Of a DNA stretch of 31,952 nt, positions 24,901-30,900 are shown in pieces (positions within the stretch are counted from its first letter, which is position 1; each line of letters begins with the position of its first letter). The stretch lies in contig NW_019091370.1 of the NCBI RefSeq assembly GCF_001949145.1, positions 964,189-996,140 of the forward strand, in the 5' to 3' direction. Both the position numbers and the translations under genes were made by a program. The stretch is from Acanthaster planci. Taxonomy: Eukaryota > Echinodermata > Asteroidea > Valvatida > Acanthasteridae. Under the pieces are notes generated by a model. It saw only the letters and a list, made by a program, of their open reading frames with translations, had not been told where the DNA came from and did no database searches.

Positions 24901-27900
24901 TCCTGCCAGCGAGGTGATCAGCCCAGGGCTCACGGCGAGACCTGGCAGGTGGGCCCTTGCAAGACCTGCAGCTGCTCCAACGGTCGCATTGACTGTGAGG
25001 CGAACATCTGCCCAACCCTGACCTGCGCCGACACAGTCAAGGTCAAAGGGGAATGCTGTCGACGCTGCACTGGTCAGTCACAAGTTTTGGTCATCTGAGA
25101 TGGATGTGACTTCTGAAAGAGAAATGACAAAGTCACGTTTACAGTACAGTTGTTGTTTCACTTTTGTTTTTGCATGAACTGCAAGTCAAGTTTTAGAGGA
25201 AACAATTGTTACGGCGTCATTTTTCCATTTTTTATACTGAAGTAGTTTTCCACAAGTGTCTTTATACTTCACACTTCCAAGACAAATGTGTCTGCTTCAG
25301 AAAGTCCTGAGCAAGGTCCCTTTTGATTCGATTGGACCTACAGAAGATGCCAAGGATTGCCCGACTGACACCGGAGCGGGTTACAAACACGGCGAGACCT
25401 TCTCTCCCGAGCCCTGCACCAGCTGCAAGTGCTATGACGGACAGACGATTTGCACCAGCAAGTCCTGCAACCCAACGGACTGTGAGAACCCAATCACTCC
25501 CAGCAACGAGTGTTGTCCTCGCTGTCCTGGTTAGTATAGATGAAGTCGTCGCTGCTAGTTGGGATTTCTGGGTAAAAATTGGCTGCAAAACTTATAAGAG
25601 GGCTGTTTGCTCGTAACACAAAGTACTTGCTGCTCACAAATTAAGGCAAGATATCGTTTTTGGTTATAGCAGTGCATGATGAAAGAATTTTCAATGAATT
25701 CATATTGTTTGGATAGGTTTGTTTTTTGAAACCAGCCAGTAGGTTTTAAAACTTTCTCCACTGGACTAACTTTTTGCATTCAGAGAATCTAATTTCTTGG
25801 AAAAAAGTAGTACAGATTATGTAGAGTGTATCAGTCAAGATTTCCACCTACATTTTGTTACAATTAACCCCATAACTTACCCGAACCCTTCAAAATCCAC
25901 CGAGTTTCGGAAGATTTTGTAGGATTGAGGAAGGCAGAGACCAGTCACTTCTTGTCCATGTGGCTTGTTGACCCTAGAAAAATAACCTAAAGTCCACAGT
26001 ATGAGTCGGTGCCAGTCGTGGAATTTTAAGGTTCAAGGACACGTCCCGAGCAGGAATGACCACAGCTCAAAGTTCAAAATCACCCCCCTCTTGCCCCTGT
26101 AGGTGAACCCACTCCTGCACCGTGCATGTACAAAGACCGAGAGGTCGCAAGCGGAGACTGGTGGCGTATTAACCCCTGCGAGTTCTGTCAGTGTAACAAT
26201 GGTATTGTGGGCTGTGCCGAGGAGAGCTGCCCTGTACTGATCTGCCCCAACACCGTCAAGGTCCCCGGAGAGTGCTGCCGAATCTGCGTCGGTAAGCGCT
26301 GCTTTTCAACCTTTGTGGTAAATCAACATAAGGGAGTGAAATATGGAGAGGCCAGATATTAACAAGTACAGAAACATTTTGGGAGCAAGTCGGGATGTGA
26401 ACTATAGGCTGACCACTAGCTAGATAGTTGCTCTTCCGCAATGTACAGTTTTGCTCAAACAGTCAAACTATTTTGGTCAAATTTCATCCTTCCTCATGTT
26501 TTGTCATCGGATGCAATTCTGGTGATGTACATGGTCAATGAAATCTCATACAATATTTGCATGTGAATGGTTCCCCTTTTAATGATAAATGAAGTCAATT
26601 ATTGATAAGCAGCAATGCTACCCATTTTGCCTTCAGAGGATGAACTACTGTAGGTCATACCATGCAGATCAGAGCAAAGTCAAAATTTCAAATCTGTCTT
26701 TTGACAGTAAGCAATCACTCTGTACCAGCGTATGCAGCAAAAATGCGCTTGTGTTTAGTACATTTCACCTTTTATGCCAGTGGAGGGATTGACTATGTCC
26801 CTTAGGTCTTTGTTGGTGTCTGAACTTATCGATGAAAGTAAGCAGTCGACCAATTCGAAAACTGAAAATGTTTGAACTTTTGAGAATAGTGTCTTCAGAA
26901 ATCTTAGAAACTTCCATTTTTCCTTTTCCTTTGATCACTAATTTTCTTTATTTTACTGTTTAATCGATTTCAGACGAGCCAGACACGGGCTGCATGGTGG
27001 ACGGTCGCCGTCTACAGACAGGCGAGAGTTTCCGTCAGTCGCCCTGCTCCACATGTACTTGCTACTTTGGCTCGCTGGAGTGCGACCAGACCGTCTGCCC
27101 TGCCACCACCTGCAACAACGCCATCAAGGCACGCGATGAATGCTGCCCACGCTGCCCTGGTAAGCCTGACGAGGTGGGATTGTGGGTAGGTCAGGGGTCA
27201 ATCGACTTAGCTACCGTAGGAATTAACACACACACACACCAGCCAGCCAGAGAATGTCAGTAGTGTAAACATTATTTCTGACAGTAGCCACAACTTTTAA
27301 GACATTCGTAATTAGATTTGGAACTGTTCCTTGCCCTTTGACCTCTTGACCTTCCTAACAGAGTTATGACGAATTTCACAAGCTATATCCTCGTCAGTCC
27401 AGCAGTCTTTCATTTCATAATACCAAACAACTTTTCTCTACAAAATGCCGTTAAATGCCATGGAAAGTGTCATATTTTAGTCCTGGAAAGTCCTGGGATT
27501 TGGTTTTCAGACTTCTGTGGGGACCAGGCTGAACATGGTCCTCGTTGTTTGCAGACAGGAGAGAGCTTTAGAGATGTGTACAAAGGCAGTGAAGTTAAAT
27601 CCTCATTTTTGTTTGCAGTGACCTGGATATTCCAAGCTCCATTTCTCAGTTTTGCATTTTTTTTTTCTCCCAAGATGAGCCTGTTCCAGCCCCGTGCGCC
27701 CTCAAGGGTAAGACGTACCGCAGCGGCGAATCTTGGACCAAGGGCCCATGTAAGACCTGCACATGTAACAACGGCAAGATCAGTTGTGAGAACCAACAGT
27801 GCCCAGCGGTGACGTGTGCCGATCCCAAGAGGCTGGTGGACGAATGCTGCCTCAAGTGCCCCGGTAAGACACCAGTCAGGGAATAGCAAAGCTGCACACG

Positions 27901-30900
27901 ATTGGCTAAACGTGGAAATATTCCCTCAGCAGAAACTGTTTACCAGTCAAAAAATTTGTGTGGTGCATATTGCTTCTGACTGGTCCCCCGTCTTCTTGCC
28001 ACCGTTTTCCGTCTCAGATGAACTGAAGTCGTGCAGGCCTGACAATGTCACGGAATATGACCATGGCACAAACTTCAGACGAGGCGATTGTACGACGTGC
28101 TCGTGCGACAATGGCGTCATCACGTGCTCCACGGAGGTATGCCCTGCGCCGGACTGCATGGAACCTGTTTCTGAAGAGGGTACATGCTGCGACACCTGTC
28201 CTGGTAAGCCATCCACTAACCATGGCACTTTTTGTGTCCCTGAGCAAGCTTCTTCACTGTAATTGCTCAATGATGCAATTCCAGGAAAACAGTTTTAGAA
28301 GTTAACCTATTGCAGTTTACTGTGACTTAGAATTCTAGATTTGCAAGATTTGGCAGTGCATGCTCTGCAGATGTGAATGATTAAGCAAAACGTAGGCATG
28401 CCAGTCGGGGGTAGTAGTACTTTTCAAAAGGCATATGAGACAGCATGCAAACCTTGCATCCACAGCTGGCTGTGGAACTTTGCTGGTTACAAATGCCTGA
28501 CGAACATGCTGTGTAGATGTGAGGATAGCTCTGGCAAGGCCCGGCAAGGTAGAATGACGACGTGAACTTTGACCCAGGGATACATTTTTAACAGGTAGCC
28601 GTTGATCATCAGTCTCACGTGGTAGATGTCAGCTGCCAGTGTTAAAAGTATACCAATAAATACTTCAAAATAGCTTACTTTTATGGGGTGAGTTTAAGTG
28701 TCGGTCTGCAACTCTCTTTGCCTTTGCATCAGGCGACCGAGTAATGAAGGGCTGCACCACAAAGACTGGACAGAAGATGCGTCACGGGGAGAGCTGGCGC
28801 CGGTCTCCGTGCAAGGTGTGCACGTGTGACAACGGCAAAGTCCGCTGCGACAAAGAAACCTGCCCTACCCTGTCCTGTGATCAGCCACTCAAGCGAGAGC
28901 CTGACGAATGCTGTCGTAAATGCCCACCTGGTCAGTCCTCAGTCATTAATTGTGTAGGGTCATACCTTGGTCACTTGTAGAGGTCATACTGAGTTGATGT
29001 ATATTCAATTTATGTTAAATGCTCATCTCCTTCCAGAAATATAATACCTCGACAAAGCTTCTTTTAAAAACTCAGTGCATTCCCCCCAAAAGCTTTGCAG
29101 TGTTTCAATTTTGAATGACACAATTTTAAGCTCAGTACATCAATGTTAGATGCAGAATCCAATTTTACCCTCTTTGTGGAAAGTCCTTCCTTGCACATAA
29201 CGTACACTTTGACTTAGACACCAATGAAATAAAATCTACATCTAAGAATGTTAGAAACTGCTTACTGAACAAATGAGAAAGATTAAGAGAGATTATGCTC
29301 CAATTAGAACACCTGGCTGTCCGAACCGTTGCTGTTTCTCTTCAAATCTTTCTGTTGAACTTTTCAAAATACGTCTGAAATATTTCTTGGGGGGTTGTCC
29401 TCTCGCCAGACCCAGACAACGCTTGCTCGGACGAACAGGGCAATACCTACATGCCCCGGGAGAAATGGAACCCCGATCCCTGCACAGAGTGCGAATGCAC
29501 AGAGCTGGGCGGTGTCCGGTGTACCCGGATGGACTGCCCTGCGACAGAGTGTGCCGAGCCTGTCGCAGTGGAAGGCCAGTGTTGCATGTCTTGTCCTCCA
29601 CCTGGTGGTAAGAATCTCATTTCTCTTGAAAGTTCAGGGGTTTTGTGGGCCCATCCTCAAGTTCAGTTTTTTCTGTCTCTGGCTTCATCTTGTCACTTGA
29701 TTGGTGCTGCTTTGTTTTACTTTGAAGACAACCCTCGCTGACCTCATGGGCAGCCAAGTTGTTTTAAACTTTGCGACTATATTTCGCCATTCAAGCGCAG
29801 ACAATACTAAGTGAGATAAAAATCATATCAGGAACCGGTAAAATCTTGGCTGTTTTGCCGTGATTTTCAGATACACGAACGTGCTGATGTAACCTGATGT
29901 AATTAACATCTAGAGGTTGGATTAAAATCGTGGATTAGACATAACAGGCTTACAGTGGACATATAGTTCGTGGAACTGTTGGTAGATATCTCCTTGATTC
30001 ATACTTGTAGTGGTGTTGTTGAGTCTGCCATCAGGCCGTGCGTACTGATCAAAGTCAGTTTACACGCATGGTTACAAGAAAACATGGAGTGATAATTTGA
30101 TCTGTGACTGATTGATTTCACTGTTTATTTGAATAGCTTGTGACTTGAAATGAAAATGAAGGACTTGTGACGGACTTAACCACACCAGTGGCTATTTTCT
30201 GATTTATCATTTGTTTATCCAAACCCAACTAAATGTGATGTACAGCCAAACTCAAGTGTGATTTTTAGAGGTCATTTTTCCATCTTCAGAAATCAAGCCC
30301 TTGACGTTCTGCACAGCGACACGCAGAGAGGGGGACACGTGGCAGCCCACGCCCTGCGCTCGATGCACCTGCCGAAACGGCGAGATTGAGTGCCTGACGG
30401 AGACATGCGACACGCTGGAGTGCACTGATGTCATCAAACTACCTGACGACTGCTGCCCCAAATGCGCAAGTAAGATGACCTCCGACACCAACCCCGTCGT
30501 ACCGAGATTACTTTATGCAAAAAGCCAGTCACTAGAATTATCAGAAGGTGGCTTCCGGCAAAAAGGGAACAAACACAGAAGCTAAGCTGAATCAAGTGTT
30601 GGCCATTTTTTCACTGTCTCATGGCTTCCTAACTCTAGAAAAACCCTTGATTGAAGAGTGAACAGTGCTTCCTTGTGCCACTTTTTCTTAGAGATGGCTT
30701 TGGCCTTTTTTTGTCGGTCCACCCATTGGTCCACCCACCCATTGTCTCTCTCAGTGGACGTTTTCATGCAATTTGAAAAATGAAACAGTGATTTGAAAAA
30801 CAACGATCCCACCTCCGAAACAGTTGAATAGAAATTTTCTCATTTTCCCTTAATCCAACTCTGAACTATCAATCAGTGCCCCAGTCACTGTACTTTGGTA

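Noticed and set aside
25287-25343. Alternative acceptor TGTCTGCTTCAG about 43 nt upstream of exon 37
   Set aside because: It enters at a codon boundary (phase 0), which does not fit the phase-1 donor of exon 36 and would shift the frame.
27226-27239. CA microsatellite in intron 39
   Set aside because: Only about six repeat units; too short to be notable.
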